64,000 bases of DNA from an uncultured Geobacter sp. (GTDB lineage Bacteria > Desulfobacterota > Desulfuromonadia > Geobacterales > CAIOGM01), in assembly GCA_903902855.1 (NCBI GenBank), contig CAIUWK010000053.1:1-64000 (forward strand), given 5' to 3'. A program made the translations under genes and the position numbers. The notes below the pieces were generated by a model. The model searched no databases and was not told where the DNA came from. It saw nothing but the letters and a program-made list of their open reading frames with translations. Below are positions 20,539-30,156 of this stretch, in pieces (positions within the stretch are counted from its first letter, which is position 1; each line of letters begins with the position of its first letter).

Positions 20539-20916
20539 GGCGCCTCACCTGATTCGCTCTGCCAGTTGCGACGGCGGAACGCACATGGCGCGTTACCGTC
20601 GGATATTGATATATTTAATTTTTTTATTTATACAGCATTTATTGAAAAATTAAAAGTCATATAATACGGACGGCGTCACCTTTTCCTGGGGATTTAGCCT
20701 TTGAGATCCTGCCACTCTCCCCCTCCAGTAGAGCGGGTAATACGGATAACATGAAATTAATTATGATTCAATGCAATATTAGCCTATTTTTAAAAAAATG
20801 ACGGAGTTCACAGGTAGACGGTTTTCATGAAGATGGAGAATGCATTGTGGCGAAATATGCGGGAGAGAGAGGATAGGTAGTGAGGAATGAGAGTGTCGGA
20901 GCAGGTCTGGGATCGA
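20539..20916. other. Intergenic region upstream of pilM
   Basis: This 378-base stretch separates fimT from pilM. It is markedly AT-rich around 20600-20680 and 20750-20810, unlike the flanking genes, consistent with a promoter for pilMNOPQ. I could not fix a confident -35/-10 pair or a sigma-54 site. No convincing gene or terminator was seen. Confidence 0.5.
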
Positions 20917-21555
20917 CTATCTTACGAAGAGCCATTCGGTTCCGCTCCAGCGGCAGAGGGTAATGATGCCGGCCGGATTGAGGGCAATGGCGAAGGAATC
21001 TGCGTCATTCGTTATAAACAGACCGGCGTTTTGCATAGACTCCGTAAGAAACCCCTTGTCGTCGAACCGCATGCACTTCTGACCATTGAGTAGATCCACG
21101 GGCGGGCAAGGCATGAAGTTCCGGATTACCAGGTCGCTGTCCGAGGTCCCGTCGCTGCAGGCTGCCTTGTTAACAGAGGGTTGCAGCCCGAAGTGAGCCT
21201 TCCCCTTCCCCAGCGACCCGCTGTTCAGCACCGAGAATTCGTTGTTATCTCTGATACCGTTGTGGTTGTCGTCACGCCACTGAACGACCTGATAATTACC
21301 GGTAGTCGCATCCACTGCCACGTAGATCCGCTTCTTGATCAGTTGGGAGGAATAATTGCGCATCTCCACCCCCCCCCGCTTCATGGCCTGGGACTGTGCC
21401 CATTTGAACGTCTCATGGAGCGTGCCGGCGCTCTCCTCCAAGTTGCTCCGGCGGTACCAGGTAAGAAAGGGGGCGCCTGCCATACCGGTGAGGAGAGCGA
21501 TCAGCCCCACAACAACTATTACCTCAATCAGGGTGATGCCGCTCTTGTTTTTCAC
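20917..21555 (-). CDS. Minor pseudopilin, FimT/GspH type
   Basis: This is a type IV minor pilin with a class III leader: KNKSG followed by ITLIEVIVVVGLIALLTGMAG, with the invariant Glu at +5. The C-terminal part is a GspH/FimT beta domain containing several Cys residues (CSDG, FMPCPP, KCMRF, LCRW). I prefer the GTG start at 21555, because GGAGG lies about 5 bases upstream and the GTGA overlaps the pilY1 stop; an ATG at 21567 would add four residues (212 versus 216 aa). It is the last gene of the pilVWXY1-fimT unit, whose products form the priming complex at the pilus tip. Confidence 0.9.
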   Translation of the reverse strand: MKNKSGITLIEVIVVVGLIALLTGMAGAPFLTWYRRSNLEESAGTLHETFKWAQSQAMKRGGVEMRNYSSQLIKKRIYVAVDATTGNYQVVQWRDDNHNGIRDNNEFSVLNSGSLGKGKAHFGLQPSVNKAACSDGTSDSDLVIRNFMPCPPVDLLNGQKCMRFDDKGFLTESMQNAGLFITNDADSFAIALNPAGIITLCRWSGTEWLFVR

Positions 21556-24500
21556 ATTTTCCTCCACCAGAGAATCTTGAAGGGGTTGCTCTGACTGGTT
21601 GTGCTGGTGAAATCCGATTGCGCACCGATCTGGAGTACGGAGGTCTTGGTGTTAGCGGTTATGGTGGGCTTAAGGGTCACGATGTAGGCGTGCTTGTGAT
21701 CAAAGTCGAATCCCCCCACAAACCCACCGGAAAACCACTCTCCCCCTCCCCCCCCCACGACGGCCACATTGGTTATACCTTGAACAGTATCCCGTTTTAC
21801 CCTGAGATCTATGACGATTACCCGTCCGTCACTCTCAAGAGTTGCTACGGTCTGATTGTTGTAATAACTTCGTGCGGTCCCTATATATATCTTCAGATCA
21901 CTGGTAATAGCCGGCTTCGCCCATACTTTTTCATTACCTTTCTTGGTGGTGCCGTCATAGCCGGCCAGCAGCACCGTCTGGTTATTGTCCTTGACCCCGC
22001 CGGTGATCCCAATTTTTATCACCTCTACCCGGTATTTCCGCGCATCGGTGGCACTCCCGTTTGACGCCACATCCGCGCCTCCGGTCGCCAAAACCACATA
22101 ATCCCTGTAGACCGACACCGCCGCTCCGATGGGCTCTTTTGCTCCGGTGGGAGTGGAACTGTCCGAGCCATCGGCGTTAAATTCCTTGACCTGATAGACG
22201 GGATCACTGTCGGTGAGGTTTTTCCCGTCCGCAGTGCGTAGCGCCCAGAGCCTTCCCTGCATATCGCCGAATACCAGATAATCATAGGAACCGTTATTAT
22301 CACGATCCATGAGGGCCGGCACCGCCGGGGTTTCGTTGATCCCCACCGCGTCATCCGTATAGGGGAGCGGATGTGCCCATATCACCTTGCCGGTGTCCAG
22401 GTCAAGGGCGTAGGCGGTGACACCATACACGCAGGTGGGTGCCGTGTCGGTCAGCGTGCAGGTGGCATACTCCTTTGTTACGGTATCGATTTTCGCCACA
22501 TTTTTTTTGTTGATCCAGCTTGAGGTAAGAAAGAGATAATCTTTCAACTGGTTCCCTATCTGCACGGTGCCGATGGCGACCCCCTTTGAATTCCCCATGT
22601 TGCAGTTTTTCAACGTGCCGCTGCAGGCGGTATCACTGCTCTTGTCATAGGAGCTTTCCCAGAGGAGTTGGGGATTATAGGGATCGGTCACATCCAGGGA
22701 GAAGAGTACGGCGCGATTTTCGGAGCGAACCATTGCCGTACCTACCAGACGGGTTTTCCACTCCCACTTGTTGGAAGTCGTATTCAAGATCAGGAAATCC
22801 CCCAGGGCAGGTGAACCGTCCACCGAAACCTTGGGCTCGAAGGATGCCTCATTGGTGGGGTCCGGGTTGAATGGTTGCTTATTCAGATTCGAAAGAAGCG
22901 CCGACGGAATGTAAGCCCAGATCTCCTTGAGGAGATGCAGTTTCTCGGCGGTTTTGCTGTCGTAATCGGGATAGGTTCCGCTCACCGGGTCATAGGTGCC
23001 GGCCCAGAAGGCATGCAGCATGCCGTCATCCCCCCCGGCGAAGAGTACCCGATCACGCCGGTCCTTCCCTGCGGCAAGTGCGGAGTCTGAAACGGCGGCA
23101 GCCGTGGATTCCACAAATTTCGACCTGGTCTTAAGCGCCGGAGTCGAGTTCTCGATGGCCCAGAGACGCATCGTATCCTGGTCTGTGCCCGAGGTATTGG
23201 CGGTGGAAGCCCCCGTGCGCCCCCGTACGGTATTGATGATGACCTTGGCATTATTGTTATTGGTGTCGTTTTCAACGGCTCCCACCCCTATCTGCGTTCT
23301 GAAAGCTGCTTTACTGGTGGCGTCCAGGGCGTCGAAACCGCCCGGATCAAACCGTATGGGATCTATTTTATCGGGGAGGTTGGTGAAGATATAGCGAGGC
23401 GTTGTGAGGTCGGGGGATGACGGATTCGTTGCCCTGAGCGGTGCGGTGGGGAAATTGCCGGTACCGGCAGGGGGCATGGAGTTGGCGGCATCCCACACCG
23501 TCACGGCGTTGGTCTGAGTATCTGTGGGAACCTTGAGCATCTTGAGATGTCCGCGATAGCTTGGGTAGTCATAACTGGCCTTGTAGAGGATGTTGTCCAG
23601 CACCAGCGGCTGGGTTTTGGAAAACTCGCTGGTGGTGGTCTGAAATTTCAGAGCCAGCAGGGTGTTGAGAACATATTTGATGCCGCAGGTATTTGACTTG
23701 GTCCAGTCTATGGTACAGCTGCTCAGGTAGGGACTAATGTAGTAGGAGCAGATCCCCTTCCCCAAAAGATAGCTCCAGGTTGAGGGGGGAATAGTAATCG
23801 TCGGCAAGGGAATGGTTTTGTTCACCGTCATGATGGGGGGCGATGTCTTGGTGTTGGTCGTAAAAAGGACCACATTATTGGTGGTGTTCTTGTAGGTGAC
23901 CGCCTTGGCGGTGGCGGTGCTGCCGGTATAGGCAAGGATAATGGTGGTCAGTTTCACCGATTTATCGATCCCCATGATCGTCAGCATGATATTGGAAAGC
24001 GCCGTGGCGCTGACGGAGACGTTCTGAAAATCCAGGGTCATGTCGGCATTGCTGCTGATACTCCCCCGCTGAGCTGTGATAGTTGTCGTACTGCAGGCCG
24101 GCGTACAGGTATAGTTGAGGGTCAGGCTGGCATCCTCCGGAGGGGTCTTGGAGGGCAAAGTCAACGTCCCGGCCCAGGTGAGCTGCGTGGCGATGGAATA
24201 TGATGGCGGAATGATCGCACCGCTACAGGTCGCCGGCGAGAGCTGATCCGGGGAGCAGACGGCCTGGGAGGTCGTATCATTGTATACGAGGGAGAGCTTG
24301 CCGTTTCCCGGGAAGGTGACCTGAATATCCGTCAGGGTCACATCGGCGCAGGTGGCGCCACGTTTTACAAGTATATTGGTCAGGGTATGGGTTGCCGGGT
24401 CGTAGGATGCCGAACTCATATCCAGGGTGAGGTTCCCCACCGTGTTTACAGCCCCGGAACCTTGACTGTTCACCGAAAGATCGAACCGGGCAGTCACCGA

Positions 24501-26501
24501 TCCGCCGGCTAACGGCAGCTTCACCGAAACTATCTTGCTGAGGGAACTGCTGATATCATTGCCGAAAGTCAGGGTCAGCATGCTCGCCGGTGCCCACAAC
24601 GAACAGCGCACCGGTGCACCGCTACTGCTCTGATTGGGAGCGCAGAGACTCTGCCGCTTATCGATTTCGGTAAGGTCGGTGACATTGGTGAGTTTCACCA
24701 TGCCGCCGTTGCCGTCAAAGGTGACGTAGAAGTCGGTTATCTGCAGATTGGCCGTGGCGGTGGGATCGCTGCTGGTAAACTGCACCCCTGACAGCGTGCT
24801 GGTTCCCGAGTCAAAGGAGGCCAATTCGGCGTTAAGATCCACCTTGCCGCCGGTGGTGCTTCGTGTGCCGCTGCCGGTTCCCAGATTGTACTGCACCTTG
24901 GGGCAACTGCTCCCCTGGGTACAGCCGGTATGCACCAGTTCTATGAAAATTGAGCCGACTGACGGCGGATTCATGTTGAAGGAGAAATCCAGGGTCCGTG
25001 AAGGGGGGTAATCGTAGGTCGTACTGTTGCTGCAACCGATGTATTTGTGCCCCGGCAGATAGGCCACATACCCCTCGCCGGGGATCCCGTTAATTCGTCC
25101 CCCCACAAGGTAGTCGTAGGCATAGTACCCCGCGGCGGCGCCGGCGCCGGGAATATAGCTGTTGTTCAGCTTGGTGGTATCATCATGAATAAAACGGGTG
25201 AATTGGCTCCCCACGTAACGGTCATCCGGGGTGGTGCCGTTGTCGTTGGCCGTCAGGGTGGTGAGATAACTGTACGACTTGGCCAAGCTGGGGCGCAGGT
25301 TGTGCACGTGGCCGCCGGTGGCTTGGTAATTCCAACCGCCGCACTGGACCAGCCAGAACGGGGCCTGCTCGAACTTCAGATAATCGACGGAACATTTCCC
25401 CCCGTCGGAGCAGCCGCCGTTGGTCTCTATCCTGGGGGTCGCCTTATTGGAACCTATGGTAAAGCCTCCGTCACTCCCCACACTGATTCCTCCGGAGGCT
25501 GAGCCTTCGATACTTTCGATGGAGGCGCATTCAAAAAAACCGGAATTCCCCCGCTCAAGATACTTCCGTATGTTGCGGATTGTCAGCTTCTGTTCCTCTA
25601 CGGTGTCTACGGCGGAATCCACGATCCAGTGGGGGGCCCAGAGAAGGGTGAATGGAGCGGCAATATCGGAACGTTCGGCCGAGCAGGTGGAAGGAATAGG
25701 ATCATCCAGGCAGCCGTTCATGATATCCACCGAGCTTACATACTGGAAAACGGTGTTGCGCCAGGAGAAGAGTCCGGCTGCCCGAATATAATCTTCCAGG
25801 ACGTCACTAGCCCCTTCGTTCAACACGGCGACCCGGGGCGGTTTCCCCACCAGGACCTTATCCACATTGCCGGAGAAGGAGATATTCGTCTTGTGAATCT
25901 TGACGGAGGGAAACTTGGCCTTGACGATATTCAGCTCCGCGGTGGTCATGTCGTTCACGTCGATGACAAACGGTCCCCCCCTGTAGGAGATGGAGCCGGC
26001 TGTCCCGGAATCCGCCTTGGTGACATAGTTGCTCATGGGCGCCACTGTTCCGGTTTTCGTACTGTTATAAATGGTAACTATCGGTTTGACATCCGAGATC
26101 AGGGTCAGGTCCGGGTCCTGAGAACTGTTTTTGCCGTTGTCGATAATCCAGTAGGCCTTGATCTGCTTGCAATAGCCGAAAAGCGCCTTCTGCTGAGGTA
26201 CGGAGCCGTCGTTATTGACACAACGGTCCGGCTGGTCACCGACATCCAGCAGAGCGTAGAGCAGACCGAAGAGTTGGAACAGCGACTGGTCATTCTTGTT
26301 GGTATCGCAATAGGCTGCATTGGCAACGGTGTTGCCGGTGTCATTGTTCGGTTGCCAGCAGGAGTCGGCGGCAATGATATAGGAACCGGCGCCGAAGGCA
26401 CGTGTGGTAGCCGGGGCCTCCGTTACAGCCGCCACCAGGAGCGTCACCAGAATAAAGGTAGCCAGGGAGACGGCAGAGGAGAAACTATCCGATGGTTTCA
26501 T
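21552..26501 (-). CDS. pilY1: PilY1-like pilus tip protein
   Basis: The product has 1649 residues, longer than Pseudomonas PilY1. A signal peptide (SLATFILVTLLVAAVTEA) is followed by a long, Cys-rich, lineage-specific N-terminal region (to about 1050). The C-terminal PilY1 beta-propeller (about 1120-1600) contains VLFAGGDDGMLHAF, NLKDYLFLTSSW-like LKDYLFLTSSW, ALDLDTGKVIWAHPL and a calcium-loop-like MDRDNNGSYDYLVFGDMQG. PilY1 sits at the pilus tip and regulates extension, retraction and adhesion. It has a clean AGGAG site and lies between pilX and fimT, consistent with co-assembly of the minor-pilin priming complex. The N-terminal region has no obvious intact von Willebrand A MIDAS motif by eye. 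Confidence 0.93.
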   Translation of the reverse strand: MKPSDSFSSAVSLATFILVTLLVAAVTEAPATTRAFGAGSYIIAADSCWQPNNDTGNTVANAAYCDTNKNDQSLFQLFGLLYALLDVGDQPDRCVNNDGSVPQQKALFGYCKQIKAYWIIDNGKNSSQDPDLTLISDVKPIVTIYNSTKTGTVAPMSNYVTKADSGTAGSISYRGGPFVIDVNDMTTAELNIVKAKFPSVKIHKTNISFSGNVDKVLVGKPPRVAVLNEGASDVLEDYIRAAGLFSWRNTVFQYVSSVDIMNGCLDDPIPSTCSAERSDIAAPFTLLWAPHWIVDSAVDTVEEQKLTIRNIRKYLERGNSGFFECASIESIEGSASGGISVGSDGGFTIGSNKATPRIETNGGCSDGGKCSVDYLKFEQAPFWLVQCGGWNYQATGGHVHNLRPSLAKSYSYLTTLTANDNGTTPDDRYVGSQFTRFIHDDTTKLNNSYIPGAGAAAGYYAYDYLVGGRINGIPGEGYVAYLPGHKYIGCSNSTTYDYPPSRTLDFSFNMNPPSVGSIFIELVHTGCTQGSSCPKVQYNLGTGSGTRSTTGGKVDLNAELASFDSGTSTLSGVQFTSSDPTATANLQITDFYVTFDGNGGMVKLTNVTDLTEIDKRQSLCAPNQSSSGAPVRCSLWAPASMLTLTFGNDISSSLSKIVSVKLPLAGGSVTARFDLSVNSQGSGAVNTVGNLTLDMSSASYDPATHTLTNILVKRGATCADVTLTDIQVTFPGNGKLSLVYNDTTSQAVCSPDQLSPATCSGAIIPPSYSIATQLTWAGTLTLPSKTPPEDASLTLNYTCTPACSTTTITAQRGSISSNADMTLDFQNVSVSATALSNIMLTIMGIDKSVKLTTIILAYTGSTATAKAVTYKNTTNNVVLFTTNTKTSPPIMTVNKTIPLPTITIPPSTWSYLLGKGICSYYISPYLSSCTIDWTKSNTCGIKYVLNTLLALKFQTTTSEFSKTQPLVLDNILYKASYDYPSYRGHLKMLKVPTDTQTNAVTVWDAANSMPPAGTGNFPTAPLRATNPSSPDLTTPRYIFTNLPDKIDPIRFDPGGFDALDATSKAAFRTQIGVGAVENDTNNNNAKVIINTVRGRTGASTANTSGTDQDTMRLWAIENSTPALKTRSKFVESTAAAVSDSALAAGKDRRDRVLFAGGDDGMLHAFWAGTYDPVSGTYPDYDSKTAEKLHLLKEIWAYIPSALLSNLNKQPFNPDPTNEASFEPKVSVDGSPALGDFLILNTTSNKWEWKTRLVGTAMVRSENRAVLFSLDVTDPYNPQLLWESSYDKSSDTACSGTLKNCNMGNSKGVAIGTVQIGNQLKDYLFLTSSWINKKNVAKIDTVTKEYATCTLTDTAPTCVYGVTAYALDLDTGKVIWAHPLPYTDDAVGINETPAVPALMDRDNNGSYDYLVFGDMQGRLWALRTADGKNLTDSDPVYQVKEFNADGSDSSTPTGAKEPIGAAVSVYRDYVVLATGGADVASNGSATDARKYRVEVIKIGITGGVKDNNQTVLLAGYDGTTKKGNEKVWAKPAITSDLKIYIGTARSYYNNQTVATLESDGRVIVIDLRVKRDTVQGITNVAVVGGGGGEWFSGGFVGGFDFDHKHAYIVTLKPTITANTKTSVLQIGAQSDFTSTTSQSNPFKILWWRKM

Positions 26502-26510
26502 GCTCTTCTC

Positions 26511-27137
26511 CTAAAATTCTTTTCGAGGATTGGCGGCGGCAGAGCCGACGGACTCTCCGGTAAAACCTTCCCGTGGTCCCCCCTGACCGAACTGTTTGTA
26601 GTCCGTACCGAGGGGTTTCGTGTAGATCACTCCGGCGTCGATGACCGTCTGGGTCTGATCTCCGGCCCGCTCCGCCACCGCCATGATTTCCACCACCTTG
26701 GGTATATTGGTTGTCTTGGCGTATATCTTGTACGTGTAGGTATCACTGGCACCATGGGCCATGGCACCGGTGAGGTCGAGATTGTAAGTTTCCCCGCCCA
26801 GGGTGAAGGTAGGGAGCGCTCTGGTAAAGACCGAATGAATGCTGCTTGACAGATTAATAAAGCTCTTGTCGTTGATTCCGGGCATACAGCTGCCGGCGCC
26901 CCAGTTGGGGGGGAGACAATCTTTGGACATGAGGATATAGCGGGACTGATTCAGGCCGATCTCGGCGGTGTACAGATTCTGACTCTTGATGACGGTGTCC
27001 CGGGTGCTTCGGGTAAAAAGCCCCACGCGGTAGGAGAGCGCAACCACCACCAGGGTCAGCAGGAGGGTTACCAGCAGGGCGATGACAAAGGCCATCCCCC
27101 TCTCTTTTGATCTGTGCGGATCAGTTGAAGAAGACAA
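26511..27137 (-). CDS. Minor pilin PilX-like
   Basis: The 208-residue product starts at a TTG supported by GAGGTG 7 bases upstream; it overlaps the end of pilW by 17 bases. The N-terminus DPHRSKERG precedes MAFVIALLVTLLLTLVVVAL, a type IV pilin-like leader and helix without the usual +5 Glu, as in PilX/GspK-type minor pilins. The following domain contains a CLPPNWGAGSCMPG cysteine pair. It lies in the conserved pilV-W-X-Y1 order. The PilX name is from position and N-terminus, as the C-terminal domain is poorly conserved. Confidence 0.85.
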   Translation of the reverse strand: MSSSTDPHRSKERGMAFVIALLVTLLLTLVVVALSYRVGLFTRSTRDTVIKSQNLYTAEIGLNQSRYILMSKDCLPPNWGAGSCMPGINDKSFINLSSSIHSVFTRALPTFTLGGETYNLDLTGAMAHGASDTYTYKIYAKTTNIPKVVEIMAVAERAGDQTQTVIDAGVIYTKPLGTDYKQFGQGGPREGFTGESVGSAAANPRKEF

Positions 27138-28194
27138 GGTTCTTCACCTCGATGGTTTTTGTGAGCAGCAGGCGGCGGTAATGGTCGTTGAACGGGCCAC
27201 GGGTGATCTTGTCCGCTGTTCTCCCCAGAATATAGGTCGCCCTGTCGGTGTAGCCGTTATCGATCCTGTCCGAACGCACCAGGAGCCAGACCGTGACGGT
27301 CTTGAGCTGGGTCAACGGCGGCAGGGTCGCCTGGGTTACCAGGACGTTGTTGATGGTATCCAGAAACGTGAATTCGACCTTGAACCCGTCCACGCCGCCG
27401 GCAGAATTGCTGCTATTGGACGATGCGATGAGTTTGACAGGATCCTCGCCGCACGACTTATCCCAAGACGATCTCACGAGATCTCGTTTCACCCCGATGG
27501 TATTCACCGAATACTTGTACTGACGGATGCCGTAGACAGTCGAATTACGAGGGACATTCTGCTCCAGAACCTTCGTAAGGGTCACTGACGTTCCCTGCAG
27601 AGAGTCAACCTGGTAGTAGAGTTGGGGGGCACTACCGGCAATGGTGGCGGCGGAGAGGAGCAGAGAGTCAAAGGTTATGAGGGAACGACCGGCATCACTG
27701 GAAATATCATCATAACAGGAACTCTCCGCGTCGATGTTGAGACTGTTATTCCCGGCCAGAGTATCACCTACCGTGGTCAGGAAGTAATCCGACGGCGCCC
27801 CTCCCCCGTTCAGTAGCTGCTGATTGTTGAAGCAAGCGGCGGATTCATTGATCATTACCGGCTGGGACGTGAGAAACTGCAACGTATCGTAGGGGGTGGA
27901 ACTGGTATGAGTGAGGACGTTGGGAGCCACCGGCGGCACCGTGCTCCCCGTGCAGTAGGGGATACGCGCGTCCGGGCCAAGAAGATAACCGATCATCCGG
28001 ATATCCTCTTCCATGAACGACAAGATTCGCTCCCCCTTTGCCGCAAGTGAGTTGTCCGAACTTGTCAGCGCCACCTGCCTCTGCACCACAGTGAATGTGC
28101 CGAACATCATGGCGCTGATAATGCCGAATATGGCCAGAGTAACGACAAGTTCCAGAAGCGAATAACCGTTATCTCCCTTTGAATAACCTCTCAT
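27121..28194 (-). CDS. Minor pilin PilW-like
   Basis: The ATG at 28194 directly follows the pilV stop and gives a 357-residue protein with a class III prepilin leader: MRGYSKGDNG then YSLLELVVTLAIFGIISAMM, with Glu at +5. A PilW-type domain follows, including GERILSFMEEDIRMIGYLLGP and Cys residues near PYCTGST, AACFNN and SCYDD. The longer frame upstream overlaps pilV and has no leader logic. It is co-transcribed with pilV and pilX and is probably part of the tip priming complex. Confidence 0.9.
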   Translation of the reverse strand: MRGYSKGDNGYSLLELVVTLAIFGIISAMMFGTFTVVQRQVALTSSDNSLAAKGERILSFMEEDIRMIGYLLGPDARIPYCTGSTVPPVAPNVLTHTSSTPYDTLQFLTSQPVMINESAACFNNQQLLNGGGAPSDYFLTTVGDTLAGNNSLNIDAESSCYDDISSDAGRSLITFDSLLLSAATIAGSAPQLYYQVDSLQGTSVTLTKVLEQNVPRNSTVYGIRQYKYSVNTIGVKRDLVRSSWDKSCGEDPVKLIASSNSSNSAGGVDGFKVEFTFLDTINNVLVTQATLPPLTQLKTVTVWLLVRSDRIDNGYTDRATYILGRTADKITRGPFNDHYRRLLLTKTIEVKNLVFFN

Positions 28195-28195
28195 G

Positions 28196-28660
28196 TCAGA
28201 AACTCCACATGGTGCTGAACGAGCGCGATCTGGTCTGCCCCTTCTGCTGATACTGCACAACCGACGTAATGATGACCGGCTTCGGATCGACCGTCACTCC
28301 GGGGACCTGATCTATTCTGAAAGTTCTCCTGAATTTGGCCGCCGGATCCTTGTCCGTAGTCACCTCACCTTTATTTGTCAGATATTCCACCGGGCTCGAG
28401 TAAGAGGTACCCCCCGCCAGGTAGGTATCAACCAGATCCCGCGGTAAGGAGATGAGCTCTTCCACCTTCATGGCCGCGGCATCCTTGGCTTTCACACTGA
28501 TACCGATGGAGCTGTTGATATCCATGGTATTGAGGAGATGGGGGATTATGGCCAGAAGACTGATGCTGACGATTCCCATGGCGACAAGGAGTTCTGCCAG
28601 AGTAAAACCGGCTTGCGGGGTTACTTCTTCGGACCAGTTCTCAGCTCCTCTTGATTTCAT
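28196..28660 (-). CDS. Minor pilin PilV-like
   Basis: The ATG at 28660 yields a 154-residue protein with a leader ending in PQAG and a processed N-terminus FTLAELLVAMGIVSISLLAII with Glu at +5, the type IV prepilin pattern. A GAGGT site lies 8 bases upstream. A TTG start at 28714 would add 18 residues with no benefit. It is the first gene of the pilV-W-X-Y1-fimT unit. Its promoter should lie in the AT-rich 28661-28978 region, but no clear -35/-10 pair was identified. Confidence 0.9.
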   Translation of the reverse strand: MKSRGAENWSEEVTPQAGFTLAELLVAMGIVSISLLAIIPHLLNTMDINSSIGISVKAKDAAAMKVEELISLPRDLVDTYLAGGTSYSSPVEYLTNKGEVTTDKDPAAKFRRTFRIDQVPGVTVDPKPVIITSVVQYQQKGQTRSRSFSTMWSF

Positions 28661-28978
28661 ATCCCGTGACCTCGCACGTGAGTTGATTTTCACAAGAAAT
28701 GCCGATTCAAACAATTGCTCGCTAATGTATCAAATATTATTAGCATTTGCAACTGTTATGCCGATTATATGGGTGATCATGTCGGATACCGGTCACAAAT
28801 CCCGGATACGCCTTATTTATTGAGTCATAACGGAATGTTAACTGCTGCGAGAGTATGCTTTTCAGGGGAGGTTACGCGAGGGGTAGGGAAGAACTGCAGC
28901 TCTAAATTTCCGGTGTACGTAGTTCACTCTGCATTTTTTGCGTGGTATGGGGTCACGAAGAGAAAATCTTACTCCACA

Positions 28979-29935
28979 TCAGACAAGGTTCGGAAGTAAC
29001 GCCTCCCACCAAGCCCAGATAACGACCAGAATCCCCAGCAGCGCCAAGAGGAAGTTGAGCCTGCGGCTTGGCCGACCGTTCCTCTTCACCAGATATTCGG
29101 CACCCAGACCGAGAACTAAGCCGGAGATGAAACCGAAGAGGTGCGCCCCCAGATCGGTCTGCTTCCCCTCTGTCCCCAGAAGAGCCAGCAACGCCAGGGC
29201 TGCGGCGCCGGGAAGCAATAATCTCCGCTTCCTGAAATGCCCAGGGGAGCGGATCATGCTCACCGCCGCCAGTATCCCCACCGTACCGAACAGGGCCGTG
29301 GACGCCCCTATGGAACGGTGGTCCGGCGATTGAACGAGGTTGTTCACCAGATTACCCAGGATGCCTGAACCAAGGATAAGAGTCCAGGCCAGCCCGGAAC
29401 CAAGATCGCGACAGAGGCAGAGAATAAAGACGCTCCCGATGGCCAGATTACTGATCAGGTGCAGCAGATCCGCATGAAGAGTAAGCGCCGTTACCAGACG
29501 CCACCACTGGCCATCACGGATCGCAACGGGATTGGCGTTACCCAAGGTGAACCAGTCCGGGGAGTGCCCTCCCGGAAGAGAGAGATCCAGGCGGGTAATG
29601 TTGTAGAAGGTGGCCAGAAGAAGCAGGACCGAGAGTGTGGCAAGAGTGTTTTCGGTAAAAGGATGGGGCGATGGGAGCGGCGGCGGCCAGTTGCGGTTCT
29701 CCTCTACGAAAAGATGCAGTTCAGTGATGGCGGAGTCCAGATGGCGGGAAGGAACCATGAGTCGCCAGGATGACCCCTGATTCTCAAGGTGGCACGGGAT
29801 GGAGCGGGAATCCAGAACCAGCGCCCAGAGACGGACTCCGCGCTCCGTGAGGGGATCGCCACGTGAGCCGATGACGAGCTCCGCCGTGATGGCGACGGAC
29901 TCCTCCTCCAGGGTTGAATCTTCCCCCGTTAGCAA
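28979..29935 (-). CDS. Rhomboid-family intramembrane serine protease
   Basis: The 318-residue protein has a soluble N-terminal region of about 95 residues and then about seven membrane helices. The rhomboid active-site motif GASTALFG carries the catalytic serine, and a later helix has the catalytic histidine in LGAHLFGFISG. The first loop includes QWWRLVTALTLHADLLHLISN, matching the conserved RLxTxxFxHxxxxHxxxN region. Substrate unknown. The only available start is a TTG at 29935, abutting AGAGGAG with almost no spacing, so the exact start is uncertain. It stands alone between the pilus genes and the lactate locus. Confidence 0.9.
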   Translation of the reverse strand: MLTGEDSTLEEESVAITAELVIGSRGDPLTERGVRLWALVLDSRSIPCHLENQGSSWRLMVPSRHLDSAITELHLFVEENRNWPPPLPSPHPFTENTLATLSVLLLLATFYNITRLDLSLPGGHSPDWFTLGNANPVAIRDGQWWRLVTALTLHADLLHLISNLAIGSVFILCLCRDLGSGLAWTLILGSGILGNLVNNLVQSPDHRSIGASTALFGTVGILAAVSMIRSPGHFRKRRLLLPGAAALALLALLGTEGKQTDLGAHLFGFISGLVLGLGAEYLVKRNGRPSRRLNFLLALLGILVVIWAWWEALLPNLV

Positions 29936-30125
29936 CTCCTCTGTTACGGGACTGAACAGAAGTTCACCATTAGCGAGTCATCTTCACCTGCAACGCCCCT
30001 ATTCATGACATTACCTTCGCATTTATTTTACAGTACCATGAAGATAAGAACCCATCTGTTCATCTTCAACCCCCATTGTGAAAGAATTTCCGACAAGCTA
30101 TCACGAATCCTGTTGAGGGACAACC

Positions 30126-30153
30126 GTCGGGGCACGGCGCGCCGTGCCCCGAC
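30126..30153. repeat. 28-base perfect palindrome downstream of lutB-lutA
   Basis: The sequence is GTCGGGGCACGGCG followed by its exact reverse complement CGCCGTGCCCCGAC. It lies 3 bases beyond the lutB-lutA stop codon. It could form a very stable hairpin or cruciform and may act as a transcription end or mRNA stabiliser; there is no T-run for a standard terminator. Its form is typical of dispersed REP-like palindromes. Confidence 0.85.
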
Positions 30154-30156
30154 ATC

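Noticed and set aside
20539-28978. Sigma-54 promoters for the pilus units
   Set aside because: No TGGCAC-N5-TTGC match was found by eye in the two upstream regions.
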